Assembly: GCA_949126835.1 (NCBI GenBank)
Contig: OX421494.1
Span: 2,859,201-2,923,200, forward strand
Origin: Anisus vortex
Lineage: Eukaryota > Mollusca > Gastropoda > Planorbidae
DNA length: 64,000 nt
Reading direction: 5' to 3'
Shown: in pieces, positions 1-10,335 of the stretch
Layout of the letters: every line of letters starts with the position of its first letter
Numbering within the stretch: position 1 is the first letter of the stretch
The notes under the pieces: model-generated
Seen by the model: the letters and a program-made list of their open reading frames with translations, nothing else
Databases searched by the model: none
Told to the model about the DNA's origin: nothing
Made by a program: the position numbers and the translations under genes

Positions 1-179
1 CTTAGATATTGTTTTTTTTTCAAACTGCGATGCTGAAGATATTAGAATTATTATTTATATGTAAGTAAAAAAAAAACTATCGATGTTATTTTAGCTCAAG
101 TCTGCAGTATTTTAATTTTTAACATACCTTGCATGGTTCGGAATTGTATGTCTTGATCAATGAAAGATAAATCAAGCTT

Positions 180-505
180 GGCTTTCGATATTTTAATTTA
201 TTTCAATTTTATTCTCAATACACTTTGAACAAAAAATAAAACAACATTTTATGAATAAATCAATATAGAGCCCGGAGATGTCTGGGATATCTAGAGAAAA
301 ACATAATAAACATATATGTTAGGATATAGTGAGAAAATGTACAATACCGTAATGTGTTAGCTAATACATTGTTTAATACATTTTGAGTTATTTAATATCA
401 GATTAGAAGTGTTTTTTTCCTTTGTACATTATATAAAGGTCAACATTTACTGATTAAAAGTAACTACTACACGTTAATTTTATTATTAATGTTTTCTTAC
501 TTTTC
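180..505 (-). other. 3' UTR of paralogue 1 with a stop-proximal intron and poly(A) signals
   Basis: On the minus strand the stop codon is followed five bases later by a GTAAGA donor (intron starts at 500). An acceptor TTTTCTCTAG ends at 291, so a non-coding exon 3 starts at 290 with ATATCCCAGA. AATAAA signals (minus strand) lie at 208-213 and 197-202, placing the transcript end near 180. The same donor position and the same exon 3 start recur in all four paralogues, which is why I read this as a real 3' UTR intron. Being so close to the stop, it would not be expected to trigger nonsense-mediated decay. Confidence 0.65.
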
Positions 506-1082
506 TTAGTAGCGTCCCTTGACTGGATAAGTGTTTTTACCAGGGTAGTTTTTGTAGCTGTGTTTAGCTGGGTAGCTGTTGTGGCTGTCTTTGTCCGAGT
601 AGCTGTTGTAGCTGTCTTGAGCTGGGTAGCTGTTGTGGCTGTCTTTGTCCGAGTAGCTGTTGTAGCTGTCAATATCTTGGTAGCTGTTGTGGCTGTCTTT
701 GTCAGAGTAGCTGTCCTTAGCTTGGTAGCTGTAGCTAATGTGGTTGTCTCTGTCAGGGTAGTTGTTGTGGCTGTCCTTAGCTGGGAAGGCGTTGTAGATA
801 CTCTTTAAAGGATTAATGTTGTCATAAACCTTGTCCAAGTAAGTCAACAGCTGGAAAATACAAATGCTTTCATAAGGAAAATAAGCTATTCATCAATTTA
901 TTTATCAATATTATGACTAGATTGTGTTAATTATTGAACATTTTTGTGGTAAACAAAAACCTAATTGCTTATCGACCCAGAAGGCCAAACGTTATCGACA
1001 TAGAAACCAAGACCGGACAGTAACTTACATAGGTGGCGCTGCCATAGGCACAGAGCAGGGAAAACACTACGACAGTCTTCAT
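506..1082 (-). CDS. Secreted Tyr/Ser/Asp-rich repeat protein, paralogue 1
   Basis: Predicted two-exon coding region. Exon 1 is 1082-1029 and encodes MKTVVVFSLLCAYGSATY, a signal-peptide-like segment (Lys2, hydrophobic core, small residues near the end), followed directly by a GTAAGT donor. Exon 2 starts after a TTTTCCAG acceptor at 850 and runs to TAA at 508-506; the 178-nt intron is phase 0. The protein is about 132 aa. The mature part starts LLTYLDKVYDN and then carries imperfect repeats such as DSYNSYSDKDSHNSYPAKD, ending PVKGRY. It is rich in Tyr, Ser, Asp, Asn and Lys with no Cys after the signal. It is the most degenerate repeat of the four paralogues. A secreted structural or adhesive role is inference from composition only. 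The gene model is supported by identical splice architecture in three paralogues. Confidence 0.82.
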
Positions 1083-1129
1083 GGTTGATGGTTCGGTAGA
1101 AGCTGGAGAGAGGTTGACACTCGACTTCA

Positions 1130-1215
1130 GGCTCGGACAAGTTGATGTTTTAGTCTGAACTCGCTTTATATATAAATGTGCAACAAGGAAATGAGCAGAC
1201 ATGTGTCATTTGATA
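1130..1215 (-). promoter_or_regulatory. TATA promoter of paralogue 1
   Basis: A TATATAAA-type box lies at 1164-1176, about 85 bp upstream of the start codon, leaving a 5' UTR of roughly 55 nt. The TATA box, the 5' UTR and about 60 bp upstream (including GATA-like TTATC) are conserved at the same spacing upstream of the other three paralogues. Confidence 0.65.
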
Positions 1216-1702
1216 GACAGGTTGGATAAGATCAGAAAGCATCGAATAAAAAATATGCTTTTAGTTTTATTGCCTAATGCAGTCACATATTTAATAATTC
1301 ATTGTTTTTAAAACCATTTATAGGCTTTACAGCTTTATATTCACCTATTTCTTGGAACACATTTTTATTAAATATACATGCACAACATCATTTTTTGATG
1401 CTACAAAAACACATTTGGATTTGCGTTTCTAAGGAAAAAATAAAAAACATTTTTCTGGGTTTCTTAAAAGCACAATTTTTTGTAATGTTTACCTCAAAGA
1501 CATAAATGTACATTTTTTTTTATTTGGCTTTATAAAAACATAAGTAGGCTAAGTCATTTTTGGTTCTTAAGGAGAACACTGTTTCGTCTAGGCTTTTAAG
1601 AAAAATATTCAAATATCGCTTTTAGGTTATTATATTTAATTAAAAAAAACTTTCTCGGTCTATGCAACATTATTGAAGATTTTTTAAATGTTGACTCTAC
1701 GC

Positions 1703-1910
1703 TAGGGGTCAGCAACGTTTAGATACTAGTGTGCCAGAGTAGGATTTCTAAATCATTTAGCGCGCCAACATCATTAGTCATTACTCCTATGGTACTCAAG
1801 TTCTTCTAGAAGAGACTTGAATTGCCTTTTTTGTTGCAGGTCTTACGCGTGCCATTAAAAATCGCTCTGCGTGCCAAGTGTGACACGCGTGCCATAGGTT
1901 GCCGACCCTG
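1703..1910. mobile_element. hAT-type MITE, family M1, with perfect 8-bp TSD
   Basis: A 208-bp non-autonomous element with one end reading TAGGGGTCAGCAACG and the other GGTTGCCGACCCTG, giving inverted termini. It is flanked by a perfect 8-bp target-site duplication CTCTACGC (1695-1702 and 1911-1918). Target length and central TA fit the Buster group of hAT transposons. No coding capacity. Related copies occur at about 11.7 kb, 14.0 kb, 22.4-23.7 kb, 26.6 kb, 45.0 kb and 63.4 kb. Confidence 0.85.
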
Positions 1911-1918
1911 CTCTACGC

Positions 1919-3852
1919 ATTAAGAACAAATAGTCAAGGTCAGAAAATAGACAGTAAGTGTTTTATAATATGTACTTTATTGTTTCTATCTTGAAATAGT
2001 CAGTTGATTTAATTAATCTTTAGTTTGGAACAAACAATCCAATGTGAAAATAAGAAATATAATCCAATAGTTAGGTTGAGAATTCAAGAAAGGCCTATAC
2101 AGTGCGTAAAGCCTACCCCCCCCCCCCCTCCCCCACACCAAGAACAACTCATTCCTTTGATTATTCTTTATTAAATGATTAGATTTGTATGCGCCCTTGT
2201 GAATTTAGCCAGCGAGACCGGTAGAATTGACCCTCTGACAACCATTAAATGTGGGTTTAGACAGCCTTATACTCTTAATGTTTATTTAATTTTGATAGCG
2301 CTTTTCATTTTGGCGACGAGTCCAGGCTGCGTGCCTTGTCAACAAAATTTAGTTTACAACTACTAGTGCATAGAAATTTCACTTCAACTTTTGGTGGAAC
2401 CACTGAAAAACAAATATTGTTTGCGAATTTATTATTTTCATTCTTATAATAGCAAGGGAATAAACATTTTCTCACAGATTTAAAACAACGTAGACACTTT
2501 AATGAAACGGATTTTACATTGACAAATAATAATATTGTGCAAAATAAATAAAATCTGTCACTAGTTAATGTGATAATAGCAATATTGAAAGACAAAATAA
2601 ATGTTATATACATACCTGCGGCTATAGCCAGTTGTCATTTTATTATGATTTTATATTTTTTATGTCATTGATAATGATCATACCTGCTTCACTAGCCCTA
2701 TAATCAGTTTAATCCGAACGGTACTTTACTTTATTATTTATTGATCTCACATTGACAGTGTCCATGGAATGGAACGTTTTCCAAAAATCTTTTTTGACAT
2801 CTTGACAGTTGCCATGGAGCTAGTCTGGGCTTTTCAATTTTCTAGGCAAGATAAAAAAAAAAGGGGGGGGGGGCGCGGATTATCTCCAAATAGTGATCAA
2901 ATTAGCTCTTGAAATAGTTAAACTTAAATACATGGTTTTGATGACGTATTTTTTATATTGAATAAAGGTATACTATTTCATTGACATTTATTTTACAATG
3001 TATTATTATGTTTGTATATACTTATATAATTCTAGATGCCAAAATAATACCCATAGTGTTACCAAATTGAGGTCATCATTCAATAATTGAAGAAATGTCT
3101 CTTGAGCTTTTTTTTGTTTTGCTGTTTTTCGACCTTTCCTTAAACCGATTTTAACTTTTCAAAAACAAAACAAGAAAAACAAAACAAGGGAAAACACTTC
3201 CAGCTCAGTTCCAGTTCAGGTCGAGTCAGTATCGAGGTAAAGGGGCGGAGTTCCATTCGGATCATTATCGTTGGTGGCTTTCTTGTACCTGCACTGTCGC
3301 CCCTTAGCGAAAATCCAAGACTATAGTTCTGAACATCCAGGCACCGGGCTTGTTAAGGCAGGCCGTTACGCACGTTGCTTCCTCCCCACCAAGTTTCTTG
3401 ACCTTCTCTGCAGTGCAACGAAATCTCGAACGCGCAACAGGGCCTGTCCCCCATGCTTAAGACCACAGGTGCACTCTTAATTGTAGCGTTTTGGCGGTTT
3501 ACACTTTGTCTTCGAGTGCCATGGGTACAAAAGTCCCATTCTGGCTCCATCATCTGCAACTGAATTAAGGTGGTTTACCTTTTTTTTTTCCTTCAACGCA
3601 CTGAGCATGCGAATTACAATAGCATAAGAATAAGCGCTATGTAAAAAAATTCATTCATATTTGACCGCCTTCAGAATCAAAGGTTTTCTTTTGGGAAACA
3701 TAATGTTGTGAAGATGTCAATGACCAGTTCGAGACAATATGGTGCATCGCCTATATAGTAAATATTATGGTTACATTGGTTTAACTTACAAAATAGTTCT
3801 TAGATATTTGATTCTTTTTTTCTTAACTCTGACCTAGAAGAAATCTGTTAAA
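1919..3852. other. Duplicated spacer upstream of paralogue 1, no gene seen
   Basis: AT-rich, with poly-C and poly-G runs near 2115 and 2862. The block around 2460-2850 (ending CTGCGGCTATAGCCAG and then two TTGACAGT-containing segments near short CCATGG motifs) recurs at 8610-8870, 16100-16350 and, more diverged, 29400-29650, so it belongs to the duplicated unit. Short open frames here look random. Confidence 0.6.
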
Positions 3853-4141
3853 ACAATAACTATAATAAGATGAACCATTTGATCTATTTTTAGCGCTTAG
3901 GTGTTGTTTTTTCCGTGCGCAGCCAAAAACACTGTTCTAAATTACCCTTAAGCGTGCCCAAAGACTCTAGCTGTATACAAATTTCGATTTTATCTTTATT
4001 TTCCATTGAGAAAATCATAGCTAATTACTAAACCAGAAGTCTAGAGGACAAGGTTCGATCAGAAATTCTAAAAACTGAATATTTCAAGTTTATCGCAAAG
4101 AAGAAATATAAAGCAAGTGGTACATCTTATTATAGGCTTTG
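3853..4141. mobile_element. MITE family M3, degenerate copy
   Basis: The left end contains ACTATAATAAGATGAACC and the right end GGTACATCTTATTATAGG, forming inverted termini. It matches the better preserved element at 46625-46921 across its length, including the internal GTGCGCAGCCAA block. Non-coding. Confidence 0.6.
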
Positions 4142-4364
4142 ATTGAAATTATCATGTTTTAAGGTAAGTAACAAAAAGCTCTATCAATGTTATTTTAAGG
4201 TTATATCTGCAGTATTTTAATTTGTAGCCTCCCCTGCCTGTTTCGGAAACCTAAGTCTAGAAAATAAAAACTAATTGAATTAAATTCTAAATGAGGCCAA
4301 CAAAATTATTGGCAACACTACCCAAGGAACCTTATATATTATCTAATATATTACAGACGCTCCT

Positions 4365-4560
4365 TCTATAAAGACGATTATTGCGCCCTACGCTCATCCG
4401 TGGTCCGATTCTAGTCTTGCATCATTATTAATGTTAAGTTACTGGTTTTCCTGGTTTGTTCAGGTACCCCATTCCATGTCTTAAAGGCAGATATTTATAA
4501 AGACCACTCTTTAAAAGCTCTACAGATGTTCAACACGCATACAACACTATTTCAACATAG
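4365..4560 (-). mobile_element. CR1-like LINE 3' end fragment
   Basis: On the minus strand this reads as the last part of a non-LTR reverse transcriptase frame (the NGLPEQ-type WNGLP region is degenerate) followed by the family tail CGGACCACGGATGAGCG, then GGAGCGTCTGTAAT. The same tail occurs at 15.4, 21.2, 30.7, 44.3, 54.7 and 61.6 kb, followed by ATAAGATAAG-type ends in the best copies. 5' truncated and dead. Confidence 0.65.
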
Positions 4561-4914
4561 AATTTATTTTTGTTACCATCACAAAGAAGATACACAAGTC
4601 ACCAAAAACCAAAAACAGACATAAGAATTGTTTCGTTCCCATGACGATCAAATTATTAAATAGAAATTTAATTATTTTTCCTTTTTTACTTTGTAGTTCA
4701 TTTTAAAATGTATTATTGTGATTGATTAATGTATGTAAATATTGAGTGTAGTTTATGTAAGATATCATATTGAAAAGGATTTCTTTTAATTTAATTTGAT
4801 GTCTTTAACTCTATGTGCTGCACAGTTGGAAAACAAATTTTCTCCTTCATTGTACTGTGGAGACCCGTGATAGGGTGATTTCGAATGCTCAAATGTGCGC
4901 ATTAATTACTTATA

Positions 4915-5065
4915 ATTTTTTATAGCATAGAAACAAGATGCTAATAGACGACGGAGTTTTATTGGAGGAATAAGTCCAACCCTTCAGTGATGATTTGAAA
5001 ATTGGCACAGAGGGGGCAGTGATGGAGGCTTGGTCCTGTGAGTTCCACAGTTTAATGGTTGACAG
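4915..5065 (-). mobile_element. LINE reverse-transcriptase C-terminal fragment
   Basis: The minus strand encodes LWNSQDQASITAPSVPIFKS, followed by a short tail. The LWNSxxxxxxxAPSVxxFK pattern is characteristic of the C-terminus of CR1/L2/Jockey-group reverse transcriptases. Short, truncated, non-functional. Confidence 0.55.
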
Positions 5066-5389
5066 CAAAAAAAAAAAAAGGAATATTTGTAAACTTCGAT
5101 ACGTGCGTGTGGTACACGCAATTTTAAGCTGATGACCTATGAGAGGGGGACACTTGTTGGATGAGACCTGACTGTGTGGATGTGTTCACGTGGCCATTCT
5201 AAGATCTTGATCCTCTTCGGGATAACAAAGATTATTATGTATAAAATATGTTTAAGTGAAGGAATTGAATCACACATTTTGTTAAAGTACAACTTGTAAT
5301 GTTTGTGTCTATTTCACCAACTAGATGTACACGTTTGTTTGGAATTAAATTAACATTCAAAGAAAAAGAAAACAATCAAAGTTAGGCTT

Positions 5390-5702
5390 TCAATATTTTA
5401 ATTTGTTTTCATTTCTTTTCTCAATACACCTTGAACAAAAGATAAAACAACATTTCACTAATAAATAAATATAGAGCCCGGAGATGTCTGGGATATCTGG
5501 AGAAAAACATAACAAACATATATTAGGATATAGAGTGAAAATGGACAATACCGTAATGTGTTAGCTTATACATTGTTTAATACATTTTGAATTAATATCA
5601 TGGTTTTTTTTTACTTTGTACTGTACACTATAATGGTCAAAATTTACTAATTAAATGTTATTACTATACGTTAAGCTTATTGCTAATGTTTACTTACTTT
5701 TC
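5390..5702 (-). other. 3' UTR of paralogue 2 with stop-proximal intron
   Basis: The stop is followed by AGAAAA and a GTAAGT donor (intron starts at 5697). Exon 3 starts at 5496 after a TTTCTCCAG acceptor and is strongly similar to exon 3 of paralogue 1. An ATTAAA signal on the minus strand is at 5397-5402. Confidence 0.62.
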
Positions 5703-6849
5703 TTAGTAGCTTCCCTTGACTGGATAGCTGTTTTTAGCTGGGTAGCTGTTGTAGCTGTCCTTAGCTGGGTAGTTGTCATTAGCTGGGTAGTTGTCTTTAG
5801 CTGGGTAGTTGTCTTTAGCTGGGTAGTTGTCTTTAGCTGGGTAGTTGTCTTTAGCTGCGTAGTTGTCTTTAGCTGCGTAGTTGTCTTTAGCTGCGTAGTT
5901 GTCTTTAGCTGCGTAGTTGTCTTTAGCTGGGTAGTTGTCTTTAGCTGCGTAGTTGTCTTTAGCTGGGTAGTTGTCTTTAGCTGGGTAGTTATCTTTAGCT
6001 GCGTAGTTGTCTTTAGCTGGATAGTTGTCTTTAGCTGGGTAGTTGTCTTTAGCTGCATAGTTGTCTTTAGCTGGGTAGTTGTCTTTAGCTGGGTAGTTAT
6101 CTTTAGCTGCGTAGTTGTCTTTAGCTGGGTAGTTGTCTTTAGCTGCGTAGTTGTCTTTAGCTGCGTAGTTGTCTTTAGCTGGGTAGTTGTCTTTAGCTGC
6201 GTAGTTGTCTTTAGCTGGGTAGTTGTCTTTAGCTGGGTAGTTGTCTTTAGCTGGGTAGTTATCTTTAGCTGCGTAAATGTCTTTAGCTGGGTAGTTGTCT
6301 TTCGATGGGTAGTTGTCTTTAGCTGCGTAGTTGTCTTTTGCTGGGTAGTTGTCTTTAGCTGCGTAGTTGTCTTTAGCTGGGTAGTTGTCTTTAGCTGGGT
6401 AGTTGTCTTTAGCTGGGTAGTTATCTTTAGCTGCGTAGTTGTCTTTAGCTGGGTAGTTGTCTTTAGCTGCGTAGTTGTCTTTAGCTGGGTAGTTGTCTTT
6501 AGCTGGGTAGTTGTCTTTAGCTGGGTAGTTATCTTTAGCTGGGTAGTTGTCTTTAGCTGGGTAGTTGTCTTTAGCTGCGTAGCCGTTGTAATTATCCTTG
6601 GAAGGATAACTGTTACCGTAGGCCTTGTCAGAGTAAGTCTTCAGCTAGAAAATAAATCAAAGCTAATGTCGAACGCTTTCATAATTAAACACTCTATTTG
6701 TCAGAATTATAAGTTAAGCGATTATTACTTTAAACTTTAAACTATGTGTAGTAAACCAAAAACGACACGGAAACTAAGCCTGGGCAGTAACTTACATAGG
6801 CGGCGCTGGCATAGGCGCAGAGCAGGGCAAAAACTACGACAGTCCTCAT
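5703..6849 (-). CDS. Secreted protein with 45 (P/A)AKDNY hexapeptides, paralogue 2
   Basis: Exon 1 is 6849-6796 (MRTVVVFALLCAYASAAY, then a GTAAGT donor). Exon 2 runs from a TTTTCTAG acceptor at 6644 to TAA at 5705-5703; the 151-nt intron is phase 0. Exon 2 is exactly 314 codons, so the product is about 331 aa. After LKTYSDKAYGNSYPSKDNY-NGY come 45 consecutive hexapeptides (6578-5769), almost all AAKDNY or PAKDNY, then PAKDSYNSYPAKNSYPVKGSY. Each hexamer gives one Tyr, one Lys and one Asp, so the polymer is close to net neutral with Tyr every sixth residue. The 18-bp DNA repeat is nearly homogeneous, implying recent expansion. Tyr/Lys hexads recall the general design of DOPA-type adhesive proteins but the motif differs; function is inference. 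No ATG lies in this exon, so start-codon ORF finders miss it. Confidence 0.83.
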
Positions 6850-6899
6850 GGTTAATGGTTCGGTAGAAGCTGGAGAGAGATTGACACTCGACTTCAGGC

Positions 6900-6985
6900 T
6901 CGGACAAGTGATGAGTTAGTAAAGTCTGAACTCGCCTTATATATAAATGTGCAACAAGGAAATGATCAGATTTATGTCATTTGAT
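6900..6985 (-). promoter_or_regulatory. TATA promoter of paralogue 2
   Basis: TATATAAG-type box at 6937-6947, about 88 bp from the start codon, with the same upstream block as paralogue 1 (CATTTCCTTGTTGCACATTT). Confidence 0.65.
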
Positions 6986-6989
6986 AGAC

Positions 6990-8100
6990 AGGTTGGATAA
7001 GATCGTAAAGCATCGAATAAAATAAATGTGCTTTTTGTTTCATTGTGTTTGACATTGATTCATTTACATTCATGACATTCGATAGATTTATTGTTTTAAA
7101 GGTTTTTTTTTGCTAGTTTTATTTTCATTTCTTTTTTAGGAAATAAAGTTAATTAAATATATAGGTGCACAATTTATTTTGGATCTGTATGTCATAAAGA
7201 CACTTTACTTTACTCAATTTTAAATAGAAAAAATAAAAATATTAATGGTTTCCTTAGAAACAAAATACTAAATCTTTTAAATGGTTTTCTTTTAAGACAT
7301 GAATACAAAACGTCTTGAATGTATGTATCAAAAATATAGATTTTCTTGTTTCGTTTAATAAATTTTAAGACATTAATACAATCTCGCTTCTGGGTTATTA
7401 AAAGTAAAACTGACTTTGTACTTGAAAATTAATAATTTGTTATTCACAAAAAAAATATAAATAATAATAACTCGTAACAAAGATTAAATTTGGATTAAAT
7501 GAAAGTTAACTGTATTCTAGATTAGAACTTAAGTTGTAGGAATATATATTCAGTGCCCTCACTTGGGAGGGGTGGGGCACAGGAGGCATATGCCCTAGGG
7601 CGACACTTCTAGAAAAGGCATTCGGTGGATTACTGCTAATGATTTAAAATTCTAAACTTTAATACGCTGTTGTCACTGGTCAGAAAATGGTCAATATTTG
7701 ATGCATACACGTATTATGTTGATTTGTCTCCTTAAATTCGAATATACACTTGATTTAATTAACGTCTAGCTTGGTAGCCTACCACCCAATGCGAAAAAAA
7801 TCACTAGTTAGGGTTAAAGTTTAAGAAATGCTTACAAAGGGCGTAAACTCTAACCCTAAAAACAAAAGTTTTCGTTTACTAGTTAGTAATAAACAATTGA
7901 TGATGACATTTGTACGCGATTTTGGGATTTGTACCAACCAGAAACTTCAACCTCTGAAAACCAATAGATTTCGGCCGATAGCCTTTCGCTCTGTATGCTA
8001 ATGTCAATGTTCTTTTCATTTCGGCGAAGAGTGTAGGCAAATATTGATTGGGAACTATTTTTTTAAATATTATAATATTGAGAAAAGTAACATTTTCTCA
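6990..8100. other. Duplicated spacer upstream of paralogue 2, no gene seen
   Basis: Closely similar to 14720-16070 upstream of paralogue 3, including CTAGTTTTATTTTCATTTC, the GGTGCACAATTT block and the later TTCGTTTACTA block. No open frame worth calling. Confidence 0.6.
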
Positions 8101-8613
8101 CACATTTCAAGTACACAGACATTTTAATTAAACGATTTTACTTTGACATATTTCAAGTACACAGACATTTTAATTAAACGATTTTACTTTGACATATTTC
8201 AAGTACACAGACATTTTAATTAAACGGTTTTACTTTGACAGATTTCAAGTACACAGACATTTTAATTAAACGATTTTACTTTGACATATTTCAAGTACAC
8301 AGACATTTTAATTAAACGATTTTACTTTGACAGATTTCAAGAACACAGACATTTTAATTAAACGGTTTTACTTTGACAGATTTCAAGTACACAGACATTT
8401 TAATTAAACGGTTTTACTTTGACAGATTTCAAGTACACAGACATTTTAATTTAACGGTTTTACTTTGACAGATTTCAAGTACACAGACATTTTAATTTAA
8501 CGGTTTTACTTTGACAGGTTTCAAGAACACAGACATTTTAATAAAAAAGGTTTTACTTTGACAGGTTTCAAGTATACAGACATTTTAATTAAACGGTTTT
8601 ACTTTGACAAATA
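8101..8613. repeat. 46-bp minisatellite, 11 copies
   Basis: Unit contains CAAGTACACAGACATTTTAA followed by a TTAAACGGTTTTACTTTGAC segment. Eleven copies in register with point variants (CATATTT/CAGATTT, ACGATT/ACGGTT). The homologous sites at 2470-2525 and 16050-16105 carry a single degenerate unit, so the expansion is local to this duplicate. Confidence 0.9.
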
Positions 8614-9955
8614 ATATTTTGTGCAAGATTAAATAAAATCTGTCGCTAGTTAATCTGATTATAGAAATATTGAAAGACAAAATAAATGTTACATAGATAC
8701 CTGCGGCTATAGCCAGGTGTCATTTTATTATTAAATGATATTTAAAAATATTATTATAACATTGATATTGATCTTATCTTGACAGTGTCCATGGAGACAA
8801 TCTTTTTCCAATAACCTTTTTGACAGTTCAACAGTTGACATGGAGATATTCTGTTTTTTTTAATTTACTAGGCATGATGAAAACGGGAAAAAAAAAGGGG
8901 GGGGGGGAGATCTCCAATCAGTGACATTGGCAGTTTAAATAGTAATATTAAATACATGGTTTTGATGACGTATTTATTAGTATGAAGTTAGGTATAATAT
9001 TTGATTGTTATTTGTTATTAATTTTACAATGTATTGTTATGTACTGCAATTATAAATGCCAAAATAATACCCGTTCTACTAACCAAATTGAGGTCATCAT
9101 TCTATATTTGAAAACATTGCTCTTTAGATAGGGTTATTTGTGAATTTTTGTGAACTTACCTCACCGATCTTATGTAGAAACGGACGAGACTCCTAAGTCC
9201 AACGTGTATCGATTGGTCAACGGGCTACTCACCAAGATCCTGTCCAAGACTAGCCACCCCGCGGCATGCCGATAGGTCGGGCTGCGTAACAAAGAATACT
9301 GTCTCCGCAGTCAAATGCACTATCTCACCCCATCATCTGCAACTGAATTGAGAATGCTTTAATTTTTTTTATAAATACACTGAGCGAAATACAATGGCAC
9401 GGGGACATTCACTATATCAAATTCATTATTATTATTACAATATTTTCATTTCAATGATCTTTTTTAGTGATTATAATAAGTAAAAATTTCATTTTGAAAT
9501 GTATAAAAATGTCTCGAGAAAGAGTAAATGACCTCAGATAGTTTAAACAGATAAATGTTGGGACATTCATAAAATTATATTTCAAATTTCAAGTTTCGGC
9601 AGTAATGTTTACATTTCTTCTTTTGGCGCAACCATTATATATTAAAGTAATTCTTGTTTATGTTTTAATGTCTCTTTCAAAATGTAGTAATTCTTTAGGT
9701 CAACGATGGTAACTTTAGATAATACTAGAGTAACCCTCACTTTCATATGTATGTGGACCATACTATGCCCTAAGAATATGTTACTATATGTCCCTTAAAG
9801 AGAGTGGAATCATACAATCTAAACAGTCCATCTGGTCATTTCACATTAGTATGTGCATTTTTTTTTATATGGCAGATATTTGGCAGATTGTCACAAAACA
9901 TAGTTAATGTTTCCACTATCCTATTCCCAGTAAAGTAAAATTAAAGTATTACTTC
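8614..9955. other. Duplicated spacer, no gene seen
   Basis: 8640-8870 matches 2530-2830 and 16110-16340. 9480-9950 matches 20600-21050 (AGAAAGAGTA-AATGAYCTCAGATA block and TTCGGCAGTAATRYYTACAT). A poly-A/poly-G run lies near 8890. No coding signal. Confidence 0.6.
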
Positions 9956-10202
9956 AGACAAAACTGATCCATAGAGTCAGTGAAACCACGTTTACCAGTT
10001 TCTGTGGCCACCACAAACTAGGGCATTTTGTGGCCAGCACACTGCCCAGCCGCCTTTACTTTACCCCAACTAAAAGTCAGGTACCCATGGAAGCTAGGTA
10101 GACTCAAGGACACCCTCCAGACGTACCCTAGCCATTCATCGGGATTCAAACCCAGAACCTTCAATACGACAGTCGAACGCGCTGCCGCTCGACCACCGTG
10201 CA
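9956..10202 (-). mobile_element. tRNA-derived SINE, family S1
   Basis: On the minus strand the head reads CACGGTGGTCGAGCGGCAGC (A-box-like) with GGGTTTGAATCCC (B box) about 50 bp later. The family body follows: CTGGAGGGTGTCC, GGGTACCTGAC, AAAGTAAAGGCGGCTG, CTGGCCAC, CAGAAACTGGT, ending ATGGATCAGTTT. Other copies: 12296, 14117, 24350, 24915, 45473 and 62272. Confidence 0.75.
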
Positions 10203-10261
10203 TTCACAGTAAGTAGATTAGATCCAGTAAGTTTACAGACGTTCCTTCTAGATAGAAGATT

Positions 10262-10335
10262 ATTACGTCCACTAGGCCCAAAACTCCTGCAGGGCGGCAG
10301 TTATTGATCGGCAGAAGGGAGAGAACCCGCGACGT
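10262..10335 (-). mobile_element. Fragment of SINE family S2
   Basis: Minus strand carries GTCGCGGGTTCTC and the CCCTGCAGGAGTTTTGGG-like block seen in the fuller S2 copy at 52005-52262. Confidence 0.5.

Noticed and set aside
454..808. Frames overlapping exon 2 of paralogue 1 on both strands
   Set aside because: Repeat-driven shadows; the spliced minus-strand frame is the one with conserved ends and splice sites.
5655..6740. 361-codon plus-strand frame of FSWVVV repeats
   Set aside because: Antisense shadow of the 18-bp repeats in exon 2 of paralogue 2; the minus-strand frame has a signal exon, splice sites and conserved ends.
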